Origin: an uncultured Desulfuromonas sp. | Lineage (GTDB): Bacteria > Desulfobacterota > Desulfuromonadia > Desulfuromonadales > Desulfuromonadaceae | Assembly: GCF_963678835.1 (NCBI RefSeq) | Contig: NZ_OY787469.1 | Span: 3,286,001-3,350,000, forward strand | Reading direction: 5' to 3' | DNA length: 64,000 nt | In this document: in pieces, positions 50,739 through 60,061 of the stretch | Layout of the letters: each line of letters starts with the position of its first letter | How positions within the stretch are numbered: the stretch's first letter is position 1 | The notes under the pieces: model-generated | Told to the model about the DNA's origin: nothing | Seen by the model: the letters and a program-made list of their open reading frames with translations, nothing else | Database searches by the model: none | Program-made: the position numbers and the translations under genes

Positions 50739-51020
50739 TTAGGAACGCTTGGTCACCTCAATCAGGTGATAGCCAAACTGGGTTTTCACCGGGCCGAGGA
50801 CCTTGCCCACTTCGCCGCTGAACACCACCTCGTCAAATTCCTTGACCATCTGGCCGGGAGCAAACTGACCGAGATCGCCGCCTTTGCGACCGGACGGACA
50901 TTGGGAAAATTTCTGGGCGCATTCGGCAAAGTCGGTAGCACCGGCTTCGATCTGCGATTTGAGTTCAAGGCATTTCTCTTCACTGGAAACAAGAATGTGG
51001 CGTGCACTGGCAATGGCCAT
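50739..51020 (-). CDS. ppiC: Parvulin-type peptidyl-prolyl isomerase
   Basis: 93 residues, a single parvulin domain: ARHILVSSEEKCLELKSQI, FAECAQKFSQCPSGRKGGDLGQFAPGQMVKEFDEVVFS and VKTQFGYHLIEVTKR. No signal peptide, so it works in the cytosol, speeding cis-trans isomerisation before proline. E. coli PpiC has the same size. Confidence 0.93.
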   Translation of the reverse strand: MAIASARHILVSSEEKCLELKSQIEAGATDFAECAQKFSQCPSGRKGGDLGQFAPGQMVKEFDEVVFSGEVGKVLGPVKTQFGYHLIEVTKRS

Positions 51021-51128
51021 GAGTAGACTCCTTTTATTTGTTGGGCTCTGTTCGTGATGTCAAAAGAGGCGCCAGTGTAACGGCAATTGGCGTTACCGCC
51101 AAGAAAAAAAACGAACCGGGACAGGACG

Positions 51129-53630
51129 TTAGCGATCTGACCGTTTCTTCACACCGCGTTGAGCCGGAGCCTGCAGCGGATCATCCGGCCACGGATGTTT
51201 GGGGTAACGCCCTTTGAGTTCCTTTTTAACTTCATCATAGGTGGTCGCCCAGAAGTTGGCTAAATCCGTGGTGGTCTGCATGGGACGCCGGGCAGGTGAC
51301 AACAGGTGCAGCATAACCGGCACGCGGCCCTTACCAATCCGTGGCGTCTGCTGCCAACCGAACAGTTCCTGTAATTTCGCGGCTAGCACCGGCTGATGCG
51401 GATCGCTGTAATCCACGGCAATCCTGGAACCACTGGGCACCGTCAAACGCTCCGGGGCCAGTTCATCCAGTTGCTGACGCTGCGGCCAGCTCAACAGGCT
51501 GCAGAGCGGTTCGAGCAGGTTCAACTTGGCCACCTGCTCCAGACGACTCATGCCATTGAGCCACGGTGCCAGCCAGACATTCAACGAATCCAGCAGTGCC
51601 GCATCATCAACCTGTGGCCAATCATCGACCAGTTGATGCTGTTGCACAAACGCCATCCGCTGATGCAAACACAGCGTCTCTTTGGTCCAATTGAGTCGCC
51701 CCAAACCACCAGAGCGGATCTGTTCGAGCACAATCGGCAGAGCCTGTTCCGCATCCAGTGCATGCGGACGTGACGACAGGAGCAACGCTCCCCAACGCCG
51801 CGCTTCCCGGGTTACCACCCGTTGTCCGCTGTCATCCCACACGGTTTCCATCTGCCAGTTCACAGGGTGTGGCCACAGGTTGTCCAACTGACGCTCATCC
51901 AGCGCCGAAGCACGATGGATCAAGGCCTCACCAGAAGCGGAAAACTCGACATCCACCGCCACCAGCCAGCGATGCTGCCGTACCCGGCAGCGCGGCGACA
52001 GGCGGGCACCACGGCCATTGCTGAGCAGGAAGTGATCCGTGCTGCCTTCTATACTGCCATCCCGCTTCTGGGCAACCCGATCCGGGTAAGCGGCAATCAG
52101 TAAACGCCCCAAAGCAACGCTATTCCGGCTCGGGGTTGTGGTCGGCGAGCAACCTAAACGTCGGCACAGTTGACGATAGCTTTGATGGGCTAATGGTGAG
52201 ATGCGCGACGACGATTTCTTGCCATGCGGCTGCCACTGTTCCAGATGGTCAAGCAGATCACTGTCACTCACCGTATCGCCCTGCCCGCTGCGAAACCATT
52301 GCGGCGATTCGAGCACCACGGCCAACTGACACGCCAAAACCTGCTCATTTTCATCTTCAGCCACCACCAGCATCCGTGCCAGACGCGGATGCAGCGGCAA
52401 GCGGGTCATGGCTCGACCAACTGTGGTCAGACGGCGTTGTTGATCAATCGCATCCAGTTGGAGCAGCAAGTTGAAGGCGGCATTCATATGGGCCGCAGGC
52501 GGCGCGTCCACCCACGGCAACGCATCGGCCTCGGTCACGCCCCAGGCGATCAACTCCAAAGCCAGGGACGTCAAATCACTGCGTAAAATCTCCGGTGCCA
52601 CATAATCGATCATGGCCGCCTCCGTTTGTGGCGACCACAACCGGTAACAGGCTCCGGCAGCGGTCCGGCCGGCCCGGCCACTGCGCTGGCGCACGCTGGC
52701 CTGGGAAATACGCCGCGTCACCAGCCGGTTCATGCCGGTGCGCGGTTCAAAGGTCATCAGCCGTTCCAAGCCACTGTCGATCACCACCCGAACCCCTTCA
52801 ATGGTCAGACTGGTTTCGGCAATGTTGGTGGCCAACACCACTTTGCGCTGGGTTGTCGGCTGAATGGCCTGCTGTTGCTGTTCAAACGGCAAAGCACCGT
52901 ACAACGGCAACACCAAGGTATCGCCATCCAGCCGTCCAGCCAGAGCATTACAACAACGCTGAATCTCCCGTGCCCCCGGCAAAAACACCAGCACATCGCC
53001 CGGCTGCTCCGCCACCGCCTTGTGTACCGCCCGACTCACCTGGACTTCCAGCCGATCATCATCGTCGAGGTGAAACACCTCTACCGGATAGCAGCGCCCG
53101 CCGCTCGACACCACCGGGCAACCGCCGAAGTAATCGGCCAATGCCGCGCCATCAAGCGTCGCCGACATCACCAGCACTTTCAGATCATCACGCAAGGCCG
53201 CCCGCACATCACCAACCAGGGCCATGCCAAGATCGGCCTGCAATGCCCGCTCGTGAAATTCATCAAAGATGATCAGACCTACCCCGTCCAGAGTCGGATC
53301 ATTCTGCAAGCGTCGCGTCAACACCCCTTCGGTCACCACCTCAATACGTGTCTGCTTGCTCACCGCCTGCTGATGGCGAATGGTATAACCCACGGTCTGC
53401 CCCGGCTCTTCACCCAACTGACGGCTCATATAACGCGCCGCATGCACCGCAGCCAGACGGCGCGGCTCCAGCATGATAATCCGCTGGCCCTGCAACCATT
53501 CGGCATCCAGCAACGCCAACGGCACCCGCGTGGTTTTGCCCGCGCCCGGTTCGGCCTGCAGAACAACACTGTCGTGCGTTTGCAGCTCGGCCAGCAATTG
53601 CGGCAGGATATGGTCTATGGGAAGGGGCAT
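51129..53630 (-). CDS. hrpB: ATP-dependent RNA helicase HrpB
   Basis: 833 residues. DEAH helicase motifs: QAEPGAGKTTR (I), DEFHERALQADLG (II), VMSATLDG (III), TNIAETSLTIEGV (V), RQRSGRAGRTAAG (VI), then the HrpB-specific C-terminal half ending PVMLHLLSPARRPMQTT-DLANFW. A bacterial DEAH-box helicase, role in RNA metabolism uncertain. Monocistronic. Its 5' end has a partial copy after the chemoreceptor gene (55667-55816). Confidence 0.95.
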   Translation of the reverse strand: MPLPIDHILPQLLAELQTHDSVVLQAEPGAGKTTRVPLALLDAEWLQGQRIIMLEPRRLAAVHAARYMSRQLGEEPGQTVGYTIRHQQAVSKQTRIEVVTEGVLTRRLQNDPTLDGVGLIIFDEFHERALQADLGMALVGDVRAALRDDLKVLVMSATLDGAALADYFGGCPVVSSGGRCYPVEVFHLDDDDRLEVQVSRAVHKAVAEQPGDVLVFLPGAREIQRCCNALAGRLDGDTLVLPLYGALPFEQQQQAIQPTTQRKVVLATNIAETSLTIEGVRVVIDSGLERLMTFEPRTGMNRLVTRRISQASVRQRSGRAGRTAAGACYRLWSPQTEAAMIDYVAPEILRSDLTSLALELIAWGVTEADALPWVDAPPAAHMNAAFNLLLQLDAIDQQRRLTTVGRAMTRLPLHPRLARMLVVAEDENEQVLACQLAVVLESPQWFRSGQGDTVSDSDLLDHLEQWQPHGKKSSSRISPLAHQSYRQLCRRLGCSPTTTPSRNSVALGRLLIAAYPDRVAQKRDGSIEGSTDHFLLSNGRGARLSPRCRVRQHRWLVAVDVEFSASGEALIHRASALDERQLDNLWPHPVNWQMETVWDDSGQRVVTREARRWGALLLSSRPHALDAEQALPIVLEQIRSGGLGRLNWTKETLCLHQRMAFVQQHQLVDDWPQVDDAALLDSLNVWLAPWLNGMSRLEQVAKLNLLEPLCSLLSWPQRQQLDELAPERLTVPSGSRIAVDYSDPHQPVLAAKLQELFGWQQTPRIGKGRVPVMLHLLSPARRPMQTTTDLANFWATTYDEVKKELKGRYPKHPWPDDPLQAPAQRGVKKRSDR

Positions 53631-53633
53631 CAT

Positions 53634-54000
53634 AAAATCCGGTCAATAGCGCAAATAAATGTCGGAAGTGTAACCAAATCAAGAAAATTTCGCGACACCC
53701 TTTCATCGTACCTGATCAAACGCGCATTTAACCAACTAAACAAACACAACACATTATTTACAAAAAAATTCACATCCTAACAAAAACCAAACCTGCAAAA
53801 GCTATAGCTTCATGAAAAACAAACTAACAATTACCACCCAGCTAACATTTACTCTCTGCACAACGAATGTTTCACAACGTAAAGGATAACGTCTCAACCA
53901 ATTTATATCGAACAACACACTGCGCAGAGACGCTGTTGCTGTAAATAGTTTTCCAGCAATGTTCATCCCACTTCCAGCGGACATCCCAAGGAGGCAAATC
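53634..54000. other. Intergenic region hrpB-chemoreceptor
   Basis: 367 bp, AT-rich. It holds the divergent promoters and AAGGAGGCAAATC before 54001. No repeat element or RNA motif recognised; AACGTTTCAC-type boxes are absent. Confidence 0.4.
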
Positions 54001-55677
54001 ATGAATCTTAACAACCTTCCAGTCTGGATACGCCTCAGCGGCAGCTTCGCCACACTACTTCTTTTTTTAGTAATCGCCGGTGGGACCGGCATCTGGGGCT
54101 CGACAAGCCTTTCGAAACGGATCATCACGACTCTTGAAACCGATGGCGCTATCGCCGAACACATTGCCACAGCGTCCAGCCAGGCATTGGGCCTGAGACG
54201 TTATGAGAAAGATATTTTTCTCAACATCAGTAAAACAGAAAAAACTTCCACCTATTTTGATAAATGGCAACAGGAGTATACCAAGCTGACCAAGAGCATT
54301 ACAGCGTTGGAAAAGGTTGCCTATCTACCGGATGAGCAAGCTGCCGTAAAAAAAATGGCCAGTGGAGCAAAATCATATAAGCAAGGATTTGAGGGGATTT
54401 TTCAACGAATACAGGCCGGAGAAATCAGAACGCCACAAGCTGGCAACAAGGCTATGGGACCGTTAAAAGAGTCAATCCGGGCACTGATTAACAACGCGGC
54501 ATTGATTCACTCTGCGAGTACCAAGCGCATGCACGCAATTGAATCGGATATCGAATCTACTGCATCCAGATCAAAAAACGCGATCTATACAGCGCTATTG
54601 CTTTCGATTTTTGCCATGCTGGTGATGGCCTATTTCACAACCCGCAGCATCGTCAATCCGTTAAAAGAGGTCAACCGAATGCTGAACAACCTTGGAAAAG
54701 GAGATCTCAGTCACCGCCTGCACATGGTCCGCAAAGATGAGATGGGAGAAATGGCCAAAACCTTAGACGCTTTTACCGACAACCTGCAAGATGAGGTGGT
54801 CACGGCGTTCAATAAGATTGCCGATGGTGATCTCACTTTTGTGGCCAGCGGCCTTATAAAAGATCCACTGAGTCGAGCGAACCGGTCATTAACTGACGTC
54901 ATGTCACAAATTCAGTCTGCGGGAGAACAAATTGATTCTGCCAGCAGTCAAGTTTCTGATTCAAGCCAGACACTTTCGCAAGGAGCCACTCAAACGGCAG
55001 CATCTCTTGAAGAAATCAGCAGTTCCATGAGTGAGATGGCCAGTCAAACCAAGACCAACGCTGATAACGCCAACACCGCGAACCAATTGGCAAGCGAAGC
55101 GAATAAGGCCGCGCAAAACGGCGGGCATCAGATGGCGGCCATGGTAGCAGCGATGGAAGAGATCAGTGAGTCAGGTCAAAACATCAGCAAAATAATTAAG
55201 ACGATTGATGAAATTGCTTTTCAGACAAATCTTCTCGCACTGAACGCCGCCGTCGAGGCAGCCCGAGCAGGTCAGCACGGTAAAGGTTTTGCAGTTGTTG
55301 CGGAGGAAGTCCGCAACTTAGCAGCACGGAGTGCCAAAGCCGCTTCCGAGACCGCCGAGTTGATCGAAGGCTCAGTAACAAAAACCGAAAATGGAACCCA
55401 GATTGCTCAACAAACGTCTAAAGCCTTGGAGGACATCGTCGGCGCGATTACTAAAGTAACTGACTTAGTCGCTGAAATTGCCGCAGCCAGCAACGAACAG
55501 GCCCAAGGCATCGCCCAGGTTAATCAGGGGCTGGGACAAATAGACGAAGGGGTACAGCAGAATACGGCAACAGCTGAAGAATCTGCCGCAGCCTCCGAAG
55601 AACTCTCCAGCCAAGCAGCGTATTTACAACACATGCTGAGCCGTTTCAAGTTGGCAGGTGGCTCGACTCCAACATAA
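54001..55677 (+). CDS. Methyl-accepting chemotaxis protein
   Basis: 558 residues from ATG 54001. Membrane helix 1 at ~11-32, a periplasmic four-helix-bundle sensor (4HB_MCP: RRYEKDIFLNISKTEKTSTYFDKW), helix 2 near 200, HAMP, then a signalling domain with the hairpin tip EIAFQTNLLALNAAVEAARAGQHGKGFAVVAEEVRNLA. It controls CheA. The last codons before TAA at 55675 come from DNA shared with an hrpB relic, so the end of the gene was made by recombination. Confidence 0.95.
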   Translation: MNLNNLPVWIRLSGSFATLLLFLVIAGGTGIWGSTSLSKRIITTLETDGAIAEHIATASSQALGLRRYEKDIFLNISKTEKTSTYFDKWQQEYTKLTKSITALEKVAYLPDEQAAVKKMASGAKSYKQGFEGIFQRIQAGEIRTPQAGNKAMGPLKESIRALINNAALIHSASTKRMHAIESDIESTASRSKNAIYTALLLSIFAMLVMAYFTTRSIVNPLKEVNRMLNNLGKGDLSHRLHMVRKDEMGEMAKTLDAFTDNLQDEVVTAFNKIADGDLTFVASGLIKDPLSRANRSLTDVMSQIQSAGEQIDSASSQVSDSSQTLSQGATQTAASLEEISSSMSEMASQTKTNADNANTANQLASEANKAAQNGGHQMAAMVAAMEEISESGQNISKIIKTIDEIAFQTNLLALNAAVEAARAGQHGKGFAVVAEEVRNLAARSAKAASETAELIEGSVTKTENGTQIAQQTSKALEDIVGAITKVTDLVAEIAAASNEQAQGIAQVNQGLGQIDEGVQQNTATAEESAAASEELSSQAAYLQHMLSRFKLAGGSTPT

Positions 55678-55816
55678 TGACACGCTGGCCCTGCAACCAT
55701 TTGGCCTCGAGCAAGGCCAATGGCACACGGGAGGTCTTACCCGTGCCCGGTTCGGCTTGCAGAACAGCACTGTTGTGCATGTGCAGCTTGCCGAAAAGTT
55801 GTGGCAGGATCTGGTC
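55667..55816 (-). pseudogene. Relic of the hrpB 5' end
   Basis: On the minus strand 50 uninterrupted codons read DQILPQLFGKLHMHNSAVLQAEPGTGKTSR, then VPLALLEAKWLQGQRVIMLE, plainly homologous to residues ~5-54 of HrpB (DHILPQLLAELQTHDSVVLQAEPGAGKTTR). No start, no rest of the gene. It overlaps the end of the chemoreceptor gene on the other strand. Confidence 0.88.
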
Positions 55817-55836
55817 ACTCGTACTTGAACACCGTC

Positions 55837-55960
55837 AATTTTGTCATCGGAGTGCCCCCCTGTCGGAGCGAATTTATTCGCGAATTGTTCTGGTCATGGA
55901 TCCTTTTCATGAGGGGAATTCGCGGCTGAAGCCGCTCCGACAAGAGACAATTTCAATGAT
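55837..55960. repeat. Family D REP/BIME-like element, copy 2
   Basis: CGGAGCGAATTTATTCGCGAATT and AATTCGCGGCTGAAGCCGCTCCG arms, same spacer and outer tail (TCAATTTTGTCATCGGAGTG) as copy 1, inverted orientation. Confidence 0.8.
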
Positions 55961-56099
55961 GTTAAAGGATTAGGAAGAGGCATAAAAGATCCGGCGCAAA
56001 CTCATAAAATAACGCCAAAAAGGATAACCGAACTAACCGATTTTCGCGATACGCTGAACGGCTTCGCCTCTGAGACTTCTTGGATGAATGACAGAAGTA

Positions 56100-56600
56100 T
56101 CACTTACCTCGCCCCCTCATCATCTCAGCAGGACTCACGCCAAAGAAACGCTTGAAATCACGGCTGAATTGCGAGCTACTTTCGTAGCCAACCTTATCCG
56201 CCGCAATGTAAACCTTCATGTGCTCACGTTCGATCAGATCACGCGCCTTGTTGAGGCGCACTTTTTTCAGATATTGGATGGGTGATTCGGAGGTGATCTC
56301 TTTGAACGCCCGGTGAAACGTCGAGGCACTCATTCCGGCGACACCGGCCAACTGATCGACATCGAGCTTGCGGGAGCATTGCCGGTGAATCAGATGCAGG
56401 GTTTTGGAGATGCGGGCAAAGCTGCCGTCGTCCTGAGCGGCAAGAGCATAGAGAGAAGAGGCTTGCGTGCCACACAGGGCACGGTAAATGATTTCACGGA
56501 TAAGCCCCGACCCAAGAACCAGCGCATCCGCTTCTGAATGGAGGCACTTCAACAACCGGATCACCGCATCGTGCATGGCCGCATCCATCTCAGCCGGAGC
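56100..56600 (-). pseudogene. AraC-family regulator, N-terminally truncated
   Basis: From about residue A48 of the open frame (position 56600) to the stop the sequence is a normal AraC end: REIIYRALCGTQA, TLHLIHRQCSRKLDVDQLAGVAGMSASTFHRAFKEITSESPIQYLKKVRLNKARDLI, VGYESSSQFSRDFKRFFGVSP. Upstream of 56600 the frame runs into the antisense strand of the alcohol dehydrogenase. About 100 N-terminal residues (effector domain) are missing. It may still be expressed as a DNA-binding fragment. Confidence 0.8.
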
Positions 56601-56607
56601 CACCTGC

Positions 56608-57321
56608 GTTGCCGTTATCACCGACACGGCAAAAGGGATCAAACATCCGCTGGTGTCGTATGAAATTTGCCCCGACATCGCCATTGTCGATGGTGAGCTG
56701 GCGAAAAGCATGCCTGCCGACATCACGGCCAACACCGGCATGGACGCCCTGTCTCACGATGTAGAAGCTGTGGTTGCGGCCCTGGCAAGCACCTATAGCG
56801 ACACCATGGCGCTGCGTTCCATCCGGACGATTTTTGACACCCTGCCCCAAGCCTGCGCCAATGGCGAAGACATGGCAGCACGTCAGGCCATGCACGATGC
56901 CTCCTGCATGGCGGGAATGGCCTTTTCCAATGCCATCCTCGGTATCATCCACTCAATCTCTCATCAGATTGGCGGCATGTTTGGCGTTCCTCACGGACGC
57001 GCCAACGCCATCCTGATGCCGAATGTCATCCGTTTCAACAGCCGCGCCACTGATAAATATGAATTGATGGCCCAGGAGCTGGGCAAAGAGACGGCTGAAG
57101 AGTTTGCCACCGAAGTGGAAAAACTGCGGCAGGCCGTTGGCATTGAAGACAGCTTCAAAGCGTATGGCATGACGCCTGAAGCATGGCAGGAAAAACTCGA
57201 CGCCATGGTTGCCAATGCTCTGGCCGACCCGTGCACCGGCACCAACCCGCGTCAGCCGAGTGAAGAAGAGATGAAACAGATCTTTGAGTGCTGCTTTAAC
57301 GGCGAGGTGGTTACCTTTTAA
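56608..57321 (+). pseudogene. Iron-containing alcohol dehydrogenase, N-terminally truncated
   Basis: 237 codons from the junction: VAVITDTAKGIKHPLVSYEICPDIAIVDGELAKSMPADITANTGMDALSHDVEAVV, then HSISHQIGGMFGVPHGRANAILMPNVIRFN with the iron-binding His residues. The first ~150 residues, with the NAD-binding GGGS region, are absent. The frame continues upstream only as antisense AraC. Adjacent truncated AraC shows that one deletion removed both 5' ends. Confidence 0.85.
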
Positions 57322-57346
57322 ACCAGCTGCAGACTTGTGCTGAAAA

Positions 57347-57386
57347 ACCGTTGGCCACACCTTTAACCAAGTGCGGCCAACGGTTT
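57347..57386. terminator. Hairpin after the alcohol dehydrogenase remnant
   Basis: AACCGTTGGCC and GGCCAACGGTTT, 11-bp arms. The left arm is missing in the second copy of the tandem duplication. Confidence 0.6.
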
Positions 57387-57483
57387 GGCGCGGGCAGAAA
57401 ACAACAAACAACGCAAGGATTCTCCAGGAACCTGTCGCTTGAAATTCATCATAGTGCTGTCAAAGACGAGTACTTCAGCATAG

Positions 57484-57608
57484 ATTGAAATTGTCTCTTG
57501 TAGGAGCGGCTTCAGCCGCGAATCCCAACCATGATAAGGATCCATGACCAGAACAATTCGCGAATAAATTCGCTCCTACAGGGGGTCACTCCGATGACAG
57601 AATTGACG
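57484..57608. repeat. Family D REP/BIME-like element, copy 3
   Basis: GGAGCGGCTTCAGCCGCGAAT and ATTCGCGAATAAATTCGCTCC arms within the first unit of the tandem duplication. Confidence 0.8.
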
Positions 57609-57807
57609 GTTAGGGACAAAACCCTTCCGTTCTTTGTTGACAATGGTATTCGCAATTCTCTTCAAGTGTGCCCGAATAATAACTTTAACCAAGTGCGGCC
57701 AACGGTTTGGCGCGGGCAGAAAACAACAAACAACGCAAGGATTCTCCAGGAACCTGTCGCTTGAAATTCATCATAGTGCTGTCAAAGCACGAGTACTTGA
57801 GCATAGT

Positions 57808-57933
57808 TGAAATTGTCTCTTGTAGGAGCGGCTTCAGCCGCGAATTCTCATCATGAAAAGGATCCATGACCAGAACAATTCGCGAATAAATTCGCTCCTA
57901 CAGGGGGGGCCACTCCGATGACAGAATTGACGG
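57808..57933. repeat. Family D REP/BIME-like element, copy 4
   Basis: Same element in the second unit of the duplication, ending at the stop codon of the ankyrin gene. Confidence 0.8.
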
Positions 57934-59622
57934 TTAGGGACAAAACCCTTCCGTTCTTTGTTGACAATGGTATTCGCAATTCTCTTCAGGTGTGCCCGAA
58001 TAATAAGTATTAGCGAACTGGGTTCGCCACCGTTCAACGCAGGCGGAAAAACGCTTGCGGTCATTGGCGTCACCACCATGGCCAACCAGGAGGTCAAGCA
58101 CACCATCATCTTCAGCATAGTAAATGGCAACCCCGGCATTGGGGTCGATTCCACTATCGATTAATGACGTTACAGCGGCACGGTCACCTATGCGCACGGC
58201 ATAAGTTAAATCATCGTACGTGGCGGCTTTTGGTATCAGCATTTGAATGATTTTGCGCCGCCTTTCACTATTCTCAGGGCTCTGATACGCCGAGAACAAC
58301 GGGCGCAGAGCTTCCTTCATGGGCCGGATATCACCGCGTGAAGCACTTTTCATGGGGATTTTCGGGTCGGCACCGAGCTGCAGAAGCAGCTGTACGGCTT
58401 CCGGGTTGTGGCCGTTCACTGCCGTCCACAGCGGCGTGGCACCACGCTCGTTGCGCGAATTGATGCTCAGACCGGCATCGACCAAACGTTGCATCATCGC
58501 TGGCTTATTGGCCGACGCAGCAAGGTGAAGTGCACAATTACCGGCATAATCACGGGCATTGAGGTCAGCGCCCATCTCAATAAGCCGTTGCATCAAGGTG
58601 ACATCGTCATTCTCCACCGCCAGCAAAAGCGCATTGACGGGCAAGGACGCGCCCTCGTCGAGCAAAAGGTCAAAAAAACGGCGATCCTCCTGTTCGAGTG
58701 CGGCTTCCATCAGTCTATCCATATCCTGCAGCGTGGCACCGTGCTCCAACAGTTGCACGGCCAGATCCAGATCTGCGGCGCGGATGGCCCAAAGCAGCGG
58801 CGTCATGCCGTCGCTATCCCGATGGTTGAGATCACTGCCGCCATCATCAAAAACCTTCAGCGCCAGCTTCCGATGCCCGTTACGTAACGCCGCAGTGAGC
58901 AGATTGGAACCGTGAAATGGGCCGTCAGGAGCCACTGAAGAAAGATCGACATCCATCTGATCCATTAGGTAAAGCAACGTCGTTTCGTCACTTACATAAG
59001 CGATCACAACACCAGCATAGGCTGGGGTTAGCCCGGCACCCGCATGAACAAGAAGATCAATGCCAGGTTGATCGCCAATGGCAGTCGCATAAAAGAGCGG
59101 GCTGAATCCAAGCGGTCCCGTGTCATTGACACACGCGGGTTCAGTCTGCAACAGGGTGGCAATTTTCTGATGATCTCCCGCCATAATGGCGCCAATAAGG
59201 GGCGGTTCGCTGATCTTATGCATCTGATACTGCTGAAGCAGCATTTGAATATCTTGGGTGCTGACCGCCTGGTTGATTTCAAAATCGTTGAGATATATCA
59301 GGTCGACCGGGAGAGTAAGCGTATCGCCTGCCAGGGAGCAAACCAAGTCAATGGTCGTGTAGAGATAAAAAAAGGCGCCTGAGACGCATTCTTGCACCGG
59401 GATAAAAAAGGCGCCCACACCAATCGGGCCACTCGGGTCATGGTTGACATGCTTTGACGGAGGGCCGTCCTCAAAACTTTTTGCGGCTTTCTTAACACCT
59501 GAATAGGGCTGGCCGACATGACTGGGATGGCTGCTTTTAGTTTGGAGCGTCGAGCAACCGTTGCAGAGAAAAATTAATGCGACAAACAAGAGAAGCCGTA
59601 AGCTTCGTGCGAGAGAGTTCAT
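57934..59622 (-). CDS. Ankyrin-repeat lipoprotein
   Basis: 562 residues from ATG 59622. Signal MNSLARSLRLLLFVALIFLCNGCSTL suggests a lipoprotein (Cys23). An N-terminal domain with FFIPVQECVSGAFFYLYTTIDLVCSLAGDTLTLPVDL resembles YceK/DUF1375-type lipoproteins. From ~150 on come about ten ankyrin repeats (DGMTPLLWAIRAADLDLAVQLLEHGA, NCALHLAASANKPAMMQRLVDAG, GATPLWTAVNGHNPEAVQLLLQLGADP). Binding partner unknown. The last codons lie in a tandem duplication. An upstream in-frame extension to 59754 has no signal and is rejected. Confidence 0.85.
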   Translation of the reverse strand: MNSLARSLRLLLFVALIFLCNGCSTLQTKSSHPSHVGQPYSGVKKAAKSFEDGPPSKHVNHDPSGPIGVGAFFIPVQECVSGAFFYLYTTIDLVCSLAGDTLTLPVDLIYLNDFEINQAVSTQDIQMLLQQYQMHKISEPPLIGAIMAGDHQKIATLLQTEPACVNDTGPLGFSPLFYATAIGDQPGIDLLVHAGAGLTPAYAGVVIAYVSDETTLLYLMDQMDVDLSSVAPDGPFHGSNLLTAALRNGHRKLALKVFDDGGSDLNHRDSDGMTPLLWAIRAADLDLAVQLLEHGATLQDMDRLMEAALEQEDRRFFDLLLDEGASLPVNALLLAVENDDVTLMQRLIEMGADLNARDYAGNCALHLAASANKPAMMQRLVDAGLSINSRNERGATPLWTAVNGHNPEAVQLLLQLGADPKIPMKSASRGDIRPMKEALRPLFSAYQSPENSERRRKIIQMLIPKAATYDDLTYAVRIGDRAAVTSLIDSGIDPNAGVAIYYAEDDGVLDLLVGHGGDANDRKRFSACVERWRTQFANTYYSGTPEENCEYHCQQRTEGFCP

Positions 59623-60061
59623 AAAAAGTCTGCCTGTGTGATCCGGATAGATTGTGACGATAATGACAGCGGCAAAAGAACAACAAGCCCCTGTGCCGTC
59701 AACATCGTCATTGGAAGGCCAATAACGCACCCCGAAGATGGGAATTATTACCATATAATGACAATAAATCTCACGGCAAAAATAGATAACTTGGCTCAGG
59801 CAATAGACAAAGAAAAACCAATCCCGTATTCAATAGAATAGAAAAACAAGCCATATATCAAAAGCGTACACGGTGTCTCTGCCGCAGACATCGATTATCG
59901 ACTGGTGGCCTATGATGACGAAAAATATTCTGATCTGGTTGACTGCCTGACAACAGCGTCCAAAGCTTTGAAGAAGTCAAAATAGACCGGTAAAGTTGTT
60001 TCAACAAGGCGTGGCCATCGCTTTCAATTCGTCTCCACGGCCATCAGGCCAAAGAGTGTTT
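59623..60061. other. Region with gene remains, ankyrin gene to cytochrome
   Basis: About 440 bp. The only recognisable content is a frame interrupted by one TAG at 59839 (59758-59985). The rest is unstructured. Confidence 0.4.
59758..59985 (+). pseudogene. Small gene with in-frame amber codon
   Basis: One frame reads MTINLTAKIDNLAQAIDKEK then PIPYSIE, TAG (59839-59841), KNKPYIKSVHGVSAADIDYRLVAYDDEKYSDLVDCLTTASKALKKSK, stop. Both halves look protein-like and share the frame, so this is a 75-residue gene broken by a single stop codon, or one read through it. No family recognised. Confidence 0.45.

Larger units (their letters stand above)
57361..58008. repeat. 322-bp tandem duplication
   Basis: 57361-57682 and 57683-58008 are near-identical direct repeats, each with CTTTAACCAAGTGCGGCCAA, a family D element and the 3' end of the ankyrin gene. 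The first copy holds only the last ~24 codons (with Pro to Leu), so the gene's end was duplicated downstream. Confidence 0.88.

Noticed and set aside
56488-56607. N-terminal extension of the alcohol dehydrogenase frame
   Set aside because: These 40 codons are antisense of AraC coding sequence and unlike any dehydrogenase N-terminus.
59623-59754. Upstream extension of the ankyrin lipoprotein
   Set aside because: It places 44 non-conserved residues before a complete lipoprotein signal.
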